NCBI GenBank assembly: GCA_947457195.1
Contig: CANGUU010000006.1
Coordinates: forward strand, 1-64,000
DNA length: 64,000 bases
Reading direction: 5' to 3'
From: Gammaproteobacteria bacterium
GTDB lineage: Bacteria > Pseudomonadota > Gammaproteobacteria > Pseudomonadales > Pseudohongiellaceae
The notes below the pieces were generated by a model, which saw only the letters and a list, made by a program, of their open reading frames with translations, was not told the DNA's origin and searched no databases. A program made the translations under genes and the position numbers. This document shows positions 26,154-35,159 of the stretch, piece by piece (position 1 is the first letter of the stretch; every line of letters begins with the position of its first letter).

Positions 26154-27290
26154 TCAATATCGGTAGTCCACACCGAGGGACCAGCGGCTGAAATTGACCA
26201 GCGCAGGGCTGGTGGCTCCCGCGCGGAGGCCGAGGGATGGGCTGGCCCGGTAGCGCTCCCCGCTCAGCGACAGTGTGAAGGCATCGATCCGTACTTGCAG
26301 CTTGAGGTTGCCACTCAGCGCCCCGTAGGCCGACAGCCGGAAATCAGCCGAATTGCTGGCCGTGGCGGCGAAGTCGCTGGCGGGCGTAAAAAAGTCGGCA
26401 GCCCCCTGGCTGTAGTAGCGCAGGCCGGGGACCATCTGCCAGTCGCGGCCAAGATCCTGGTACCAGTTCAGATCCAGGGTATGTGAATCGACCCCGAAAT
26501 TGTCGCGGTAGTACCGATAGTCGGCGTGCAGGGCCGCATTGGCGGCAGGGATGAAACGGCGGTACGCGGTGGTCCAGGCGAGTTGCGTGCGCGATTCCGG
26601 CCGCCTGTCGAACAGTTTGTAGGGATCGCTCAGGAAACCCGCCACGTAGCTGAGACTGAGACCGGTCTGCACCAGACTGTTCTGGTTGATGATCTGGGTC
26701 ACCGCCAGGAATAGCGAACGGCTCTGGCGCGAAGCCGATCGGATGCGGTTGAAGGCGGCGGCATCGGTAGGGCTCAGGTCATCTGCGGAAAAACTCAGCC
26801 CGGCCGCCAGGGTAGTCAACCTGTCGTTGAAGTGCCGCTGGCCATCGATACCACCACTGAGCGCGTGATAGTCGTTTTCGCTGGAATAACCCAGAGACAC
26901 GCCGAGAGTACCGTTATCGAGATAGCGGCGCGCGTTCGCACTGACGTCGGTGCGGGCTTCCTCGATGGTTGCACCGCTCATGACGATCGCCGCCGAGTCA
27001 CCCCGGCGCACGGCATACCAGGGCGAGGCACCGCTCATGCTCTCGCGGCTGCCGGTCAGCGTGAGTGCATACTCGCCGGCCAAGGGCTTGATCAGTTGCA
27101 GTTGGTGGATATCGATGCCGTAGCGACGCTCGCTGCCGGCCAGCAGCCTGGCGCGGTCGAGATCGTCTTCCTGGTACCGCGATACCCGATAGGACAGCGT
27201 CGTCTCCGGCGGGGGCGAGTCGGCGAGTGCCTGCAGGCCCGGCAGCGCCAGTGCAGAGGCTGTCAGCGCGGCCAGCGTCGAGGATTTCAT
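26154..27290 (-). CDS. DUF3570 outer-membrane beta-barrel protein
   Basis: The 378-residue protein has a signal peptide and ends in the aromatic-terminated strand WSLGVDYRY, with many alternating amphipathic strands rich in Tyr, Arg and Leu. This is the pattern of DUF3570 outer-membrane barrels. It follows the DUF4266 lipoprotein by 13 bases, a known DUF4266/DUF3570 pairing. It could be a channel for a substrate or metal needed by the co-encoded redox proteins. The start at 27290 has AAGGAAG upstream. Confidence 0.85.
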   Translation of the reverse strand: MKSSTLAALTASALALPGLQALADSPPPETTLSYRVSRYQEDDLDRARLLAGSERRYGIDIHQLQLIKPLAGEYALTLTGSRESMSGASPWYAVRRGDSAAIVMSGATIEEARTDVSANARRYLDNGTLGVSLGYSSENDYHALSGGIDGQRHFNDRLTTLAAGLSFSADDLSPTDAAAFNRIRSASRQSRSLFLAVTQIINQNSLVQTGLSLSYVAGFLSDPYKLFDRRPESRTQLAWTTAYRRFIPAANAALHADYRYYRDNFGVDSHTLDLNWYQDLGRDWQMVPGLRYYSQGAADFFTPASDFAATASNSADFRLSAYGALSGNLKLQVRIDAFTLSLSGERYRASPSLGLRAGATSPALVNFSRWSLGVDYRY

Positions 27291-27303
27291 GCGCTTCCTT
27301 TTT

Positions 27304-27531
27304 TCAGTTACAGCCGCAGCCGCCGCCACTGGCACTGTTGCCGCCACTCGAGGCTTCCTTGCTGAAATGGATGTGGTCCGCGAGGGCTTGCTCGAGCGGA
27401 TCCGCGGTCAGTCCCATGTCAGGACGCGCCAGCGTGCCACGCTGCCACGCGGCAACCGGTGTGCAGGCAGCGAGCAGCAGCGAGACCAGCAGCAGGGCCA
27501 GGCGGGCGGTGGCAGCAAGGGGCAAGGGCAT
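27304..27531 (-). CDS. DUF4266 lipoprotein
   Basis: The 75-residue product has a lipobox signal (LLVSLLLAAC, lipidated Cys). It contains the conserved stretch WQRGTLARPDMGLTADPL and ends in a Gly/Ser-rich tail with CGCN. DUF4266 proteins pair with DUF3570 barrels. It lies 7 bases after the TlpA gene. The terminal CGC could bind a metal or accept a disulfide; this is inference. Confidence 0.88.
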   Translation of the reverse strand: MPLPLAATARLALLLVSLLLAACTPVAAWQRGTLARPDMGLTADPLEQALADHIHFSKEASSGGNSASGGGCGCN

Positions 27532-27538
27532 CGGTACC

Positions 27539-28123
27539 TCAATGGGCCAACAGGCGGCGGATTTCCGCTTCGATGAGTCGTATGTCGGCGGGCTTGAAGC
27601 CCTCGTGCACCAGTCGCACGACGCCCTGCTGGTCCACCAGGTAGCCGGTGGGCATGCCCCTCAGTGCGTAGAGGCCGGGCACGGTACCGGCGGGATCACT
27701 GAGGGCGAGGTAGGACACGGGCTGGTCGAGTAGAAAGTCGATGCCATTCTGGGGATCTTCGTCGACGTCAACAGCCAGAATCTCGAAGCGGGCCCCCTCG
27801 GCCACCAGGCGGCGGCGCAGGTCGTCCAGCAGGGGCGCCGAGATCACGCAGGGCCCACACCATGAAGCCCAGAAATCCACGTAGACCACCCGGCCGCGGA
27901 AGTCGCTGAGGCGTTGCGGCGCCGCGCCATCCTGCTCTCGCAAACCCGGCAACTCGAAACCCGGTGCCGGCTCACCCACCCCCACGGCACCCACTGCCGG
28001 AGCCAGTCCAAGGCTCAACAGCAAAAGGGCCAGCCCGCAGGGGCGTGCGCCTGCCTGCCTGCACCGCGGCTTCGCCAACGCAGACCTAGGGACAGGGCGA
28101 GAGAAGAGGGGGCCGCCGCGCAT
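27539..28123 (-). CDS. TlpA-type periplasmic thioredoxin
   Basis: The 194-residue protein has an N-terminal signal or anchor (LALLLLSLGLAPAVGAV) and a TlpA/ResA domain with active site FWASWCGPCV and the cis-Pro GMPTG motif. It is likely a periplasmic disulfide reductase that serves cytochrome or metal-site assembly. The start at 28123 is one base beyond the upstream stop, implying translational coupling. The open frame to 28234 runs into the upstream gene. Confidence 0.88.
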   Translation of the reverse strand: MRGGPLFSRPVPRSALAKPRCRQAGARPCGLALLLLSLGLAPAVGAVGVGEPAPGFELPGLREQDGAAPQRLSDFRGRVVYVDFWASWCGPCVISAPLLDDLRRRLVAEGARFEILAVDVDEDPQNGIDFLLDQPVSYLALSDPAGTVPGLYALRGMPTGYLVDQQGVVRLVHEGFKPADIRLIEAEIRRLLAH

Positions 28124-28124
28124 G

Positions 28125-28979
28125 TCAGAGTTTCTCCACCAATTGCAGGAAGGCATCGAGATTGCGGTAGCCGAGATCGGTGCTACGGAACTGGGCACCG
28201 CCGGCAATCGGTTTTGCATGCTCGTTGCCGCCAAGAACAGTGGTCAGGATGTAGCTCCGGCCGCGGCGCCGCACCAGGCTCTCGAACTGCGCAAAATTCA
28301 GCGAGAGATGGTTGGCATTGCTCGTTGGTACGAAGCGCAAGCCGGAACCGTTGGCAAGGCCTCCGCTGACATGGCAGGCGATACAGGCGGGGTTGCTCTG
28401 CACCAGGCTGGAGATCGAGGCGGCATACGCGTCCGTGGCAAGCTCGCGGGCGCTTTTCACCGGTCGATCAGAGACGGAAATCTGCAGGGGCGTCTGCGTG
28501 TAGGTCAGCACGCCGTCGGCGGCTTTGTAGCCCATGAAAAGCTGCAACGTGGCAACAACCGGAATCTGCCCCGTGAGAAAGTCCACCGGCACCGCAGCGG
28601 TCAGCGTTTCCTGACTGCGAAAGGGCACGAGACTGCCCACCTGGCCATCCCAGGGCACGAAGTTTCCCGCCAGATTGCGCATGAAAAAACTGGCACCCAC
28701 GGCCGCCACCACGTAGATGTCGGCCTTTTGATTGATCTGGGCGGATTCGGGCCGGATGGTACCGATCAACCGGATGGTGTCGCTGGTCAGCGCTGAGCTC
28801 TCGAAACTTGCGCCATTGTCTTTGCTGAGGCCGAGCGAGAAGGAAGCGCTGGTCGACGACGGGTTGGCAACCCGTGCTCCCGGCAGTGAGGTGGCCGAGC
28901 TGGTCTGGCCGAGTGCCGAGGCGGCAGCCAGCCAACCCGCCAGACTGACGGCCAGTATCCGCGCTAGACATCGTGGCAT
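28125..28979 (-). CDS. Secreted cytochrome-c-like protein with novel N-terminal domain
   Basis: The 284-residue protein has a signal peptide (ends near ASALGQ), about 170 residues of Ser/Thr/Val-rich beta-like sequence, and one CxxCH (NPACIACHVSGG) near residue 198. A conserved-looking C-terminal part contains RRRGRSYILTTVLGGNEHAK. It is predicted to be a periplasmic mono-haem protein. I do not recognise the N-terminal domain. The AGGAG site upstream of 28979 fixes the start. It heads the minus-strand unit that runs to wrbA. Confidence 0.78.
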   Translation of the reverse strand: MPRCLARILAVSLAGWLAAASALGQTSSATSLPGARVANPSSTSASFSLGLSKDNGASFESSALTSDTIRLIGTIRPESAQINQKADIYVVAAVGASFFMRNLAGNFVPWDGQVGSLVPFRSQETLTAAVPVDFLTGQIPVVATLQLFMGYKAADGVLTYTQTPLQISVSDRPVKSARELATDAYAASISSLVQSNPACIACHVSGGLANGSGLRFVPTSNANHLSLNFAQFESLVRRRGRSYILTTVLGGNEHAKPIAGGAQFRSTDLGYRNLDAFLQLVEKL

Positions 28980-29079
28980 GAAGAGACTCCTGTTGAGGAT
29001 GGGGTTACGAAGCACCCAGCAGGGAGTGTACGCGATCGGTCCCAGTCGGAGGAATGCACCGAGGAGCCCTGGGTGGTCC

Positions 29080-29107
29080 AAAAAAAAACCCCGCCAAGGC
29101 GGGGTTT
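29080..29107 (-). terminator. Rho-independent terminator of the small cytochrome c gene
   Basis: CCCCGC and GCGGGG pair around a 4-base loop, with flanking AAA/TTT pairs extending the stem. On the minus strand a run of eight to nine T follows. It lies 29 bases downstream of the cytochrome stop and separates that gene from the next minus-strand unit. Confidence 0.9.
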
Positions 29108-29135
29108 GCAGGAACGCTGTTATGCAGACGAAGCC

Positions 29136-29492
29136 TTACTTGCCCAGCGATTTGATGTAGGCAGCTACGTCGGCAATGGCCTGGTCATTCGGCAGCGTTT
29201 GTGCCATGGGAGCCATCTGCATGCCGTAGGTGTCCTTGGGGTTGGTGCCGCGGATGCCGGCCTTGAAATTTTGCAGCTGGCGCACGAGGTACCACTCCTC
29301 CTGACCGGCAAGCTTGGGTGCATTCAGTGCTTCCATGCCTTCGCCGTTCGGGCCATGGCAGGCGCCGCAGGTGGCGTACAGGGTCTTGCCCTTGGCCGGG
29401 TCGCCGGCTGCCAGTGCCGCGGTGGAGTAGAGGCTGGACAAGGCGGTGAGGGCAGTGAGGGCGGTGAGGCCCAGAGTGACGTGCAACTTCAT
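29136..29492 (-). CDS. Class I cytochrome c
   Basis: The 118-residue protein has a signal peptide (ends near AALAAG) and a single-haem domain. The motif CGACHGPNGEGM binds haem, and a distal Met is likely in GMQMAPMAQTL. The C-terminal helix AIADVAAYIKSL is typical of cytochrome c4/c5-like electron carriers. AGGAG precedes the start and a strong terminator follows the stop, so it is monocistronic. It could carry electrons from the DUF1592-type proteins to the respiratory chain; that link is inference. Confidence 0.92.
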   Translation of the reverse strand: MKLHVTLGLTALTALTALSSLYSTAALAAGDPAKGKTLYATCGACHGPNGEGMEALNAPKLAGQEEWYLVRQLQNFKAGIRGTNPKDTYGMQMAPMAQTLPNDQAIADVAAYIKSLGK

Positions 29493-29691
29493 TACAGTCT
29501 CCTAGGGAGGGTGGGGTGGTGAGGACGTAGAAACGGTTTGCTACACGGACTGTAGGCGGCTTCCAGACAGGCTTCCAGGCCAGCATGACAGCAGGCAGGG
29601 ACTGAATCGCGGCTGAATTCGCCACTACGATCTGTGCTATCTTGCCGACCCATTCAAAAAGCGCCGCGAAGTATAGCCGAGCCCCACTCCG

Positions 29692-30261
29692 ATGACCATC
29701 AAATCAGACCACTGGATCCGCCGCATGGCCGAGCAGCACGGCATGCTCGATCCCTTCGAGCCCGGCCAGATTCGCGAGATCGGTGGACGTAAGGTCATTT
29801 CCTACGGCACATCGAGTTACGGCTATGACGTACGCTGCGCACGCGAGTTCAAGATCTTCACCAACGTACACACCAGCAACGTGGTCGATCCCAAGAACTT
29901 CGATCCCACCAGTTTTGTCAGCGTCGAGGAAGATTACTGCATCATTCCCCCGAATTCGTTTGCCCTGGCCCGCACGGTCGAGTATTTCCGGATTCCCCCC
30001 AACGTGCTCACGGTTTGTCTCGGCAAATCCACTTATGCCCGCTGCGGCATCATCGTCAACGTGACACCCCTCGAGCCGGAGTGGGAGGGCCACGTCACGC
30101 TCGAGTTTTCCAACACCACGCCGCTGCCTGCCAAGATCTACGCCAACGAGGGCGTGGCACAGATGCTGTTTTTCGAGTCAGACGAACAGTGCGCAGTGAC
30201 TTACAAGGACCGCAACGGCAAGTACATGGGGCAGTGTGGGGTTACCCCGCCCCGTCCCTGA
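29692..30261 (+). CDS. dcd: dCTP deaminase
   Basis: The 189-residue enzyme converts dCTP to dUTP for dTTP synthesis. The start ([16 protein letters not shown]), SSYGYDVRC, the catalytic segment [20 protein letters not shown] and the terminal [12 protein letters not shown] all match Dcd. Length equals that of the family (about 190). It is 7 bases upstream of ccmA in the same direction and might contribute to transcription of the ccm operon. Confidence 0.96.
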   Translation: MTIKSDHWIRRMAEQHGMLDPFEPGQIREIGGRKVISYGTSSYGYDVRCAREFKIFTNVHTSNVVDPKNFDPTSFVSVEEDYCIIPPNSFALARTVEYFRIPPNVLTVCLGKSTYARCGIIVNVTPLEPEWEGHVTLEFSNTTPLPAKIYANEGVAQMLFFESDEQCAVTYKDRNGKYMGQCGVTPPRP

Positions 30262-30268
30262 GATTCCC

Positions 30269-30898
30269 ATGCTGGCTGTCGATGACCTGCATTGCGAGCG
30301 CGACGAACGGGTGCTTTTCTCCGGTCTTTCGTTCGAAGTGAAGTCGGGCAGCCTGCTGCAGGTGCAGGGTGCCAACGGCAGCGGCAAGACCACGCTGCTG
30401 CGTATTCTGGCCGGACTCAACCAAGACTTTACCGGCAACCTGCACTGGCAGGGCCGCCCACGCGCCAGTGTGCTGACCGAGTTCCAGCAGTCGCTGTTCT
30501 ATCTCGGCCATGCACCAAGCGTGAACCGCACGCTGACGCCTTTGCAGAATCTGCGTTGGTTCTGCGCGCTACAGGGCTACGCCGATGACGAAGCGATCGT
30601 TGCGGCGCTGACGGCCCAGGGTCTTGCAGGCTATGCGGGAATTCCCTGTTGCCAATTGTCGGCCGGGCAGCAGCGACGAGTGAGCCTGGCGCGGCTCGAA
30701 CTCACGGCGGCGGCGCTATGGATACTCGATGAGCCCTTCACTGCCCTCGATCGCCTAGCGGTTGCAGCATTGGAGGGGCGTATCGGCCGGCATGCAGAGG
30801 CCGGAGGGGCCGTGGTGCTGACGACGCACCATGCGCTCAAGACGCCGTGGCCCCTGTCCATCCTTGATCTCGACGCACTGCGTCCGGAGGCACTGTGA
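30269..30898 (+). CDS. ccmA: Haem exporter ATP-binding subunit CcmA
   Basis: The 209-residue ABC ATPase powers release of holoCcmE in cytochrome c maturation System I. Walker A is GANGSGKTTLL, the signature is QLSAGQQRRVSLARL and Walker B is LWILDEPFTALD. The start MLAVDDLHCE matches the family; the open frame back to 30236 lies inside dcd. It overlaps ccmB by 4 bases (GTGA). Confidence 0.95.
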   Translation: MLAVDDLHCERDERVLFSGLSFEVKSGSLLQVQGANGSGKTTLLRILAGLNQDFTGNLHWQGRPRASVLTEFQQSLFYLGHAPSVNRTLTPLQNLRWFCALQGYADDEAIVAALTAQGLAGYAGIPCCQLSAGQQRRVSLARLELTAAALWILDEPFTALDRLAVAALEGRIGRHAEAGGAVVLTTHHALKTPWPLSILDLDALRPEAL

Positions 30899-31584
30899 CG
30901 CGGCAGGCACTCGGTCTCCTGGCTTGCCTGCGTGCCACGCTGCTGCGTGAACTGCAGATCGCCGTCAGCAGCCCGGGCAAGGTCGTCAATCCCCTTATGT
31001 TTTTCGTGATTGCCAGCGCGCTGTTCCCGCTGAGCGGCCGCCTCGATCTGGCCGTACTGGGCAGCATTGCGCCGGGGATTCTCTGGGTGACTGCGCTGCT
31101 TGCCGTGATGCTGTCGATGGAAGGATTGTTTCGCAGCGATTTTGACGATGGCACCCTCGAGCAATTGCTGCTGAGTCCGCAGCCGCTCTACTTCCACTTG
31201 CTGGTGAAGGTGCTGGGTCACTGGCTGGTGACCGGGTTGCCGCTGGTGGTGATCGCGCCACTGTTGGGGCTGTTGCTGAATCTCCCGGCGGCGGGCTATC
31301 AGCCCTTGATCCTTGGGCTGCTGCTCGGCACACCCACGCTCAGTCTCGTGGCTGCCATCGGCACGGCGCTCACGGTCGGTCTCGCCCGCAGTGGCCTGCT
31401 GCTTGCCGTGCTAATATTGCCGCTCTCGATTCCGGTGCTGGTGTTTGGCGCCGGCGTGGTCGACACGGCGTTGAATGGCCTGCCGGTTGCAGGGCTTTTC
31501 AGTCTGTTGGGAGCGCTGTTGCTGCTGGCTGCCAGTCTGGCGCCCCTTGCCATCGCAGCCTCGCTGCGCATCAGCGTGCAGTAG
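30895..31584 (+). CDS. ccmB: Haem exporter membrane subunit CcmB
   Basis: The 229-residue protein has six hydrophobic spans and the CcmB landmarks VVNPLMFFVIASALFPL, LDGTLEQLLLSP-like (DDGTLEQLLLSPQPLY) and ILPLSIPVLVFGAG. It starts with GTG overlapping the ccmA stop. With CcmA and CcmC it forms the complex that loads and releases haem on CcmE. A 99-base gap follows before ccmC. Confidence 0.95.
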   Translation: MTRQALGLLACLRATLLRELQIAVSSPGKVVNPLMFFVIASALFPLSGRLDLAVLGSIAPGILWVTALLAVMLSMEGLFRSDFDDGTLEQLLLSPQPLYFHLLVKVLGHWLVTGLPLVVIAPLLGLLLNLPAAGYQPLILGLLLGTPTLSLVAAIGTALTVGLARSGLLLAVLILPLSIPVLVFGAGVVDTALNGLPVAGLFSLLGALLLLAASLAPLAIAASLRISVQ

Positions 31585-31683
31585 GGGCCGTCGCTCCGCC
31601 ATGAACGCGCCAGCATGAACCTTCCACCGAGTTTCCACGTAAGCAGCGAGTACTCGACAGCGCGATTTCAGTAGACTCACCCC

Positions 31684-32436
31684 ATGATGCAATGGCTGTA
31701 CAAGCTGGGTTCGCCCAGACACTTCTATGAGATGACGACAGGGTTTTTGCCCTGGCTGGCCGGCGCCACCTTTCTGTTGCTGGGCATCGGGCTGGTGTGG
31801 GGTCTCGGCTTTGCCCCGCCCGACTACCAGATGGGCGACAACTTCCGCATCATCTACATCCACGTCCCCACGGCCACCGGTGCGATCTGGATCTACGCCA
31901 TGATGGCGGCCATGGCGGCCATGCATCTCGTCTGGAACCTCAAGGTGGCTGACATGGTGGCCAAGTCCTGCGGCATCGTCGGGACCAGTTTCTGCGCCAT
32001 TGCCCTCTTTACCGGGGCATTCTGGGGCAAGCCGACCTGGGGCACCTACTGGATCTGGGATGCCAAGCTGACTTCGTTCCTTATCCTGCTGTTCGTCTAC
32101 ATCGGTGTCATGGCCTTGCGCTCCGCCTTCGATTCGGAAACCAGTGCTTCCAAGGCAGCGTCTGTGCTGACCCTCGTGGGAGTCGTCAACCTGCCGATCA
32201 TCTACTACGCCGCCGTGTGGTGGAACACGCTGCATCAGGGTCCCTCAGTGCTTGGTGACCGGGATGCCAGCGCCAATCCGCCGGAGATCTGGATTCCGGC
32301 TTTCTTCAGCGGCTTTGGACTCATCGGTCTGCTTTTTCTGATCGTGATCCTGCACACGCGCAACGAGATCCTCTACCGTGAGCGCCGCGCGCAGTGGGTG
32401 CAGGAATTACTCACCAGGGAACCCATCCATGCCTGA
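31684..32436 (+). CDS. ccmC: Haem lyase/translocase CcmC
   Basis: The 250-residue membrane protein transfers haem to CcmE. The periplasmic Trp-rich motif WGTYWIWDAKLTS is complete, and the flanking conserved His residues are visible in IHVPTA and TLHQGPSV. Six membrane spans are predicted. It overlaps ccmD by 8 bases. Confidence 0.96.
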   Translation: MMQWLYKLGSPRHFYEMTTGFLPWLAGATFLLLGIGLVWGLGFAPPDYQMGDNFRIIYIHVPTATGAIWIYAMMAAMAAMHLVWNLKVADMVAKSCGIVGTSFCAIALFTGAFWGKPTWGTYWIWDAKLTSFLILLFVYIGVMALRSAFDSETSASKAASVLTLVGVVNLPIIYYAAVWWNTLHQGPSVLGDRDASANPPEIWIPAFFSGFGLIGLLFLIVILHTRNEILYRERRAQWVQELLTREPIHA

Positions 32437-32671
32437 GTTCCAGTTCGAGGGCGTAGCGGATTTCTTCGCGATGGGTGGGCACGCCTACTTCGTGTGGATG
32501 TCGTACGGCTTCTTTTTCGTGGTGCTGGCCTTCAATCTGTGGCTGCCACGTCACCAGCGTTTCCGACTGCTGCGCCTGTTGAGGGCCCGCCAGACTCGAC
32601 AGGCGCGAAGCGAAAGTCCGCCGCCCGCGCGTGCCGCAGCGCCAGAGACCACCCCATCCCCAGGAGCGTAG
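32429..32671 (+). CDS. ccmD: Cytochrome c maturation small protein CcmD
   Basis: The 80-residue protein has one membrane span, GGHAYFVWMSYGFFFVVLAF, and an Arg-rich cytoplasmic segment, both usual for CcmD. The C-terminal tail (PPPARAAAPETTPSPG) is longer than usual. It helps CcmABC release holoCcmE. It lies between ccmC and ccmE with an 8-base overlap and a 2-base gap. Confidence 0.9.
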   Translation: MPEFQFEGVADFFAMGGHAYFVWMSYGFFFVVLAFNLWLPRHQRFRLLRLLRARQTRQARSESPPPARAAAPETTPSPGA

Positions 32672-32673
32672 GC

Positions 32674-33153
32674 ATGCACCCAGCCCGCCAGCAGAGAGTG
32701 ATGATCGTCGCCAGCATCCTGGTGGGCAGTGCGCTTGCCATCGGCCTGCTGCTCTACGCCTTCAACGAGGGGCTGAACGTCTTCTTTACCCCAACCGAGA
32801 TCGCCGAAGGCAAGGTGCGACCCGAGCAGAACATCCGCATCGGAGGCATGGTGAAGGTGGGTAGTCTGCGCAAGGAAGGCTTGGAAGGCACGCGCATCGA
32901 ATTCGTTGCCACCGATACCAACAAGGACATCCCGGTCGTCTATACGGGCGTGCTGCCCGACCTGTTTCGGGAAGGTCAGGGTGTGGTGGCAGAGGGCAGA
33001 CTGGATGCCGATGGCGTGTTCCAGGCCAGTACCATACTGGCCAAGCACGACGAGAACTACATGTCCGCCGAAGTGAAGGCGGCGCTGGAGGCGGCCAAGG
33101 CCAGACAGGCCGGCAACGGACTGCCACCCGCAGCAGAAGGAGTTTCGCCATGA
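32674..33153 (+). CDS. ccmE: Haem chaperone CcmE
   Basis: The 159-residue protein has an N-terminal anchor (MIVASILVGSALAIGLLLY) and an OB-fold periplasmic domain. The haem-binding His and Tyr lie in LAKHDENYMSAE. It carries haem covalently from CcmC to CcmF. The frame upstream of 32674 overlaps ccmD and is not used; an AGGAG site precedes the ATG. Confidence 0.96.
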   Translation: MHPARQQRVMIVASILVGSALAIGLLLYAFNEGLNVFFTPTEIAEGKVRPEQNIRIGGMVKVGSLRKEGLEGTRIEFVATDTNKDIPVVYTGVLPDLFREGQGVVAEGRLDADGVFQASTILAKHDENYMSAEVKAALEAAKARQAGNGLPPAAEGVSP

Positions 33154-35159
33154 TCCCCGAACTGGGCAATTTTGCGTTGATGCTGGCCCTCGGACTGGCC
33201 TTGCTGCAATCGGCCTTGCCGCTCATCGGTGCGGCGAACCAGAACCCGACCTGGATGGCGCTCGGCCGCCCCCTCAGCGCCGGTCTCTTCGTTTTCCTGC
33301 TGCTGGGCTTCGGCTGTTTGGCCTATGCCTTCCTGCACGATGACTTCTCCGTGGCCTACGTGGCCCGCAACTCCAACACGGCGTTGCCCGTCTACTACAA
33401 GTTTGCCGCGGTCTGGGGCGCGCATGAGGGCTCTCTGCTGCTCTGGGTGCTGATTCTGGCCAGCTGGGGCTACGCCGTGAGCCTGTTCAGCCAACGGCTG
33501 CCTCTCGACATCGTGGCGCGGGTACTGGCGGTGATGGGACTAATTACCGCCGGTTTCCTGGTCTTTCTGCTGTTCACGTCCAACCCTTTCGAGAGGCTGC
33601 TGCTCAACACCCCGCGTGAGGGCACCGACCTCAACCCGCTGCTGCAGGATTTCGGGCTCACCGTGCATCCACCGTTCCTCTACATGGGCTATGTGGGGTT
33701 CTCGGTGGCTTTCGCGTTCGCCATTGCAGCGCTGCTGACCGGCAAGCTCGATGCCGCATGGGCGCGCTGGACGCGGCCATGGACCAATGCCGCCTGGGCC
33801 TTCCTCACCATCGGCATCATGCTGGGTTCATGGTGGTCCTACTACGAACTGGGGTGGGGTGGCTGGTGGTTCTGGGATCCGGTCGAGAATGTCTCCTTCA
33901 TGCCCTGGCTGGTGGGTACCGCACTTATCCACTCGCTGGCGGTCACCGAAAAGCGCGGCGTGTTCAAGAGCTGGACGGTGCTGCTGGCGCTGGCCGCTTT
34001 TTCGCTCAGCCTGCTGGGCGCCTTCATCGTGCGCTCCGGGGTAATCACGTCGGTGCATGCCTTTGCCGTGGACCCCGAGCGTGGCATGGTTCTGCTGGCG
34101 CTGCTGCTGCTGATCATCGGGTCGTCGCTGCTGCTCTACGCCCTGCGTGCCCCCGTGGTACGGGGAACAGCGACCTACGGGGCCAATTCCCGCGAGGTGT
34201 TCCTCTTGCTCAACAACCTGCTGCTGGTCGTCAGCATGGCCACCATTCTGCTCGGCACCTTGTTTCCACTCATACACGAAGCGATCTACGGCGAAGCCAA
34301 CCGCGTTTCCGTCGGTCCGCCGTACTTCAACGCGGTGTTCGTGCCACTGATGGCGATTCTTGCGTTCCTGCTGGGCGCCTCGACCTTTGCCCGCTGGAAG
34401 AAGACCTCCTTCGCCCATCTTCGCCAGAACCTGTCCCTGGTCCTGCTGGCCAGTGTTGCACTCGGCGTGGCGGTGCCGCTCGCGGTGACCGGTGGCGTGA
34501 ATCCGCCGATCATGCTGGCACTCGCGCTGGCCCTCTGGATCGTGTTCGGCATCGCCAAGGATCTCTGGGACAAGACCGCCCACCGCAGCCCGCGCCTGCC
34601 TGCCCTGCTGGGTCTGGGCCGCAGCTACTTCGGCATGCAGTTGGCTCACCTCGGGGTGGCCGTGCTGATCTGCGGTGTCTGTTTCACCAGTCACTACAGT
34701 ATCGAGCAGGATGTGCGCATGTCGCCCGGCGACGAACTCGACGTGAGTGGTTTCACTTTCCGCTTCGACGGGGTGGAAGAAGTGCCGGGGCCCAACTATA
34801 CGGCTGTGCGTGGCACCATCAGCGTTTCCCGCGGCGGGGAGCCGTACATGACCATGCACCCGGAAAAGCGCACCTACCACGCTCGCGGCGACGTTCAGAC
34901 CGAGGCCGACATCGATGTCGGCTTCTTCCGTGACCTGTTCACCGCTCTGGGTGATCCGCGCGGCGACGAGGCCTGGGTGGTCCGTATCCACTTCAAGCCC
35001 TTCGTCTTCTGGATCTGGTTCGGAGCCCTGCTGATGGCGGGCGGCGGTGTGCTGGCCGTACTCGACAAGCGCTACCGGCACCGGTCCATTCCCGCGACAC
35101 ACCCGCAGACGGCCGCCGGCGCAGGGGCGGTGGGCACGGCTGGAGTGATCCAATCATGA
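33150..35159 (+). CDS. ccmF: Haem lyase CcmF
   Basis: The 669-residue multi-span protein attaches haem to apocytochromes. The WWD motif GWGGWWFWDPVENVSFMPWL is intact, and histidines occur at HEGSLLLWVL and TVHPPFLYMGYVG. A periplasmic domain at the C-terminus (DVSGFTFRFDGVEEVPGPNY) is typical. It overlaps both ccmE and ccmG by 4 bases. Confidence 0.97.
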   Translation: MIPELGNFALMLALGLALLQSALPLIGAANQNPTWMALGRPLSAGLFVFLLLGFGCLAYAFLHDDFSVAYVARNSNTALPVYYKFAAVWGAHEGSLLLWVLILASWGYAVSLFSQRLPLDIVARVLAVMGLITAGFLVFLLFTSNPFERLLLNTPREGTDLNPLLQDFGLTVHPPFLYMGYVGFSVAFAFAIAALLTGKLDAAWARWTRPWTNAAWAFLTIGIMLGSWWSYYELGWGGWWFWDPVENVSFMPWLVGTALIHSLAVTEKRGVFKSWTVLLALAAFSLSLLGAFIVRSGVITSVHAFAVDPERGMVLLALLLLIIGSSLLLYALRAPVVRGTATYGANSREVFLLLNNLLLVVSMATILLGTLFPLIHEAIYGEANRVSVGPPYFNAVFVPLMAILAFLLGASTFARWKKTSFAHLRQNLSLVLLASVALGVAVPLAVTGGVNPPIMLALALALWIVFGIAKDLWDKTAHRSPRLPALLGLGRSYFGMQLAHLGVAVLICGVCFTSHYSIEQDVRMSPGDELDVSGFTFRFDGVEEVPGPNYTAVRGTISVSRGGEPYMTMHPEKRTYHARGDVQTEADIDVGFFRDLFTALGDPRGDEAWVVRIHFKPFVFWIWFGALLMAGGGVLAVLDKRYRHRSIPATHPQTAAGAGAVGTAGVIQS

